DNA of 14,468 nt, taken from positions 1-14,468 of the forward strand of contig DEWC01000013.1 of the NCBI GenBank assembly GCA_002363095.1. The letters run 5' to 3'. Below the pieces are notes generated by a model that saw only the letters and a list, made by a program, of their open reading frames with translations, was not told where the DNA came from and did no database searches. Source of the DNA: Ruminococcaceae bacterium UBA3220 (GTDB lineage Bacteria; Bacillota; Clostridia; Oscillospirales; Acutalibacteraceae). Positions 14,321 to 14,468 of this stretch are shown here, piece by piece; position 1 is the stretch's first letter, and every line of letters starts with the position of its first letter. Made by a program: the position numbers and the translations under genes.

Positions 14321-14468
14321 CTACTCTCTTGCAAACCGTTTGAAAATATACGCCCTGAGTTTGTTGGGCATAAGGACCTGAACGATAAGTCTTTTTATAA
14401 CATTAGAAAGATAGGTTTTCTTTGTTATAACACCGTTTTCAATCATAAACTTTTGAAGCTTTTTTTCA
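14321..14468 (-). CDS. C-terminal fragment of an unidentified protein, possibly a glycosyltransferase (cut by right edge)
   Basis: An open frame enters at the right edge and ends at a TAG at 14321, giving the last 48 residues of a protein. The tail is basic with alternating hydrophobic residues (KRLIVQVLMP, then KLRAYIFKRFARE), which resembles the amphipathic ends of GT2 glycosyltransferases in capsule loci. No catalytic motif is visible, so the product call is a guess from composition and place. A 47-base gap separates it from the TagD-like gene, the largest in the window. It holds a weak 4-bp stem (CGCA/TGCG) before a T-rich stretch, too short to call a terminator. Confidence 0.5.
   Translation of the reverse strand, partial: EKKLQKFMIENGVITKKTYLSNVIKRLIVQVLMPNKLRAYIFKRFARE

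Overview
The window lies inside one long operon for a cell-surface polysaccharide (capsule, exopolysaccharide or wall-linked glycan). Every gene is on the minus strand, so transcription runs from the right edge to the left edge. I count 16 genes: 14 complete and one cut at each end. No gap between genes exceeds 47 bases, and six neighbouring pairs overlap by 4 to 8 bases. There are no RNA genes, mobile elements, CRISPR arrays, convincing terminators or clear internal promoters.

The organism looks like a low-to-moderate GC Gram-positive, most likely a gut-type Clostridia member. The grounds are strong GGAGG-type ribosome binding sites, frequent TTG and GTG starts, AT-rich third codon positions, and the combination of LicD proteins, a TagD-like cytidylyltransferase and an FrhB-type iron-sulfur protein in a glycan locus. 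Genus cannot be told from the sequence.

In order of transcription (right to left) the genes are: the C-terminal tail of an unidentified protein, perhaps a glycosyltransferase; a TagD-like cytidylyltransferase; an FrhB-family iron-sulfur protein; a first LicD-family phosphotransferase; a GT2 glycosyltransferase; a divergent GT-B glycosyltransferase; a GT4 glycosyltransferase with a four-cysteine cluster; a Wzy-type polymerase; two more GT4 glycosyltransferases; a second LicD protein; a LicC-like sugar/choline-phosphate nucleotidyltransferase; a divergent NodB-fold deacetylase-like protein; a hexapeptide-repeat acyltransferase; a Wzx flippase; and the N-terminus of a CapE/FnlA-type UDP-GlcNAc 4,6-dehydratase/5-epimerase.

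Together these describe a Wzx/Wzy-dependent pathway. Five glycosyltransferases build a repeat unit on a lipid carrier in the cytoplasm, Wzx flips it, and Wzy polymerises it outside. CapE suggests a 6-deoxy-HexNAc sugar of the FucNAc type. The most distinctive feature is a double decoration module: two activating nucleotidyltransferases of unrelated folds and two LicD transferases, which predicts one or two phosphodiester-linked substituents such as phosphocholine or glycerol phosphate. A deacetylase-like protein and an acyltransferase may edit N- or O-acyl groups. The priming transferase, chain-length regulators and any choline kinase or permease are not in the window and may lie outside it.
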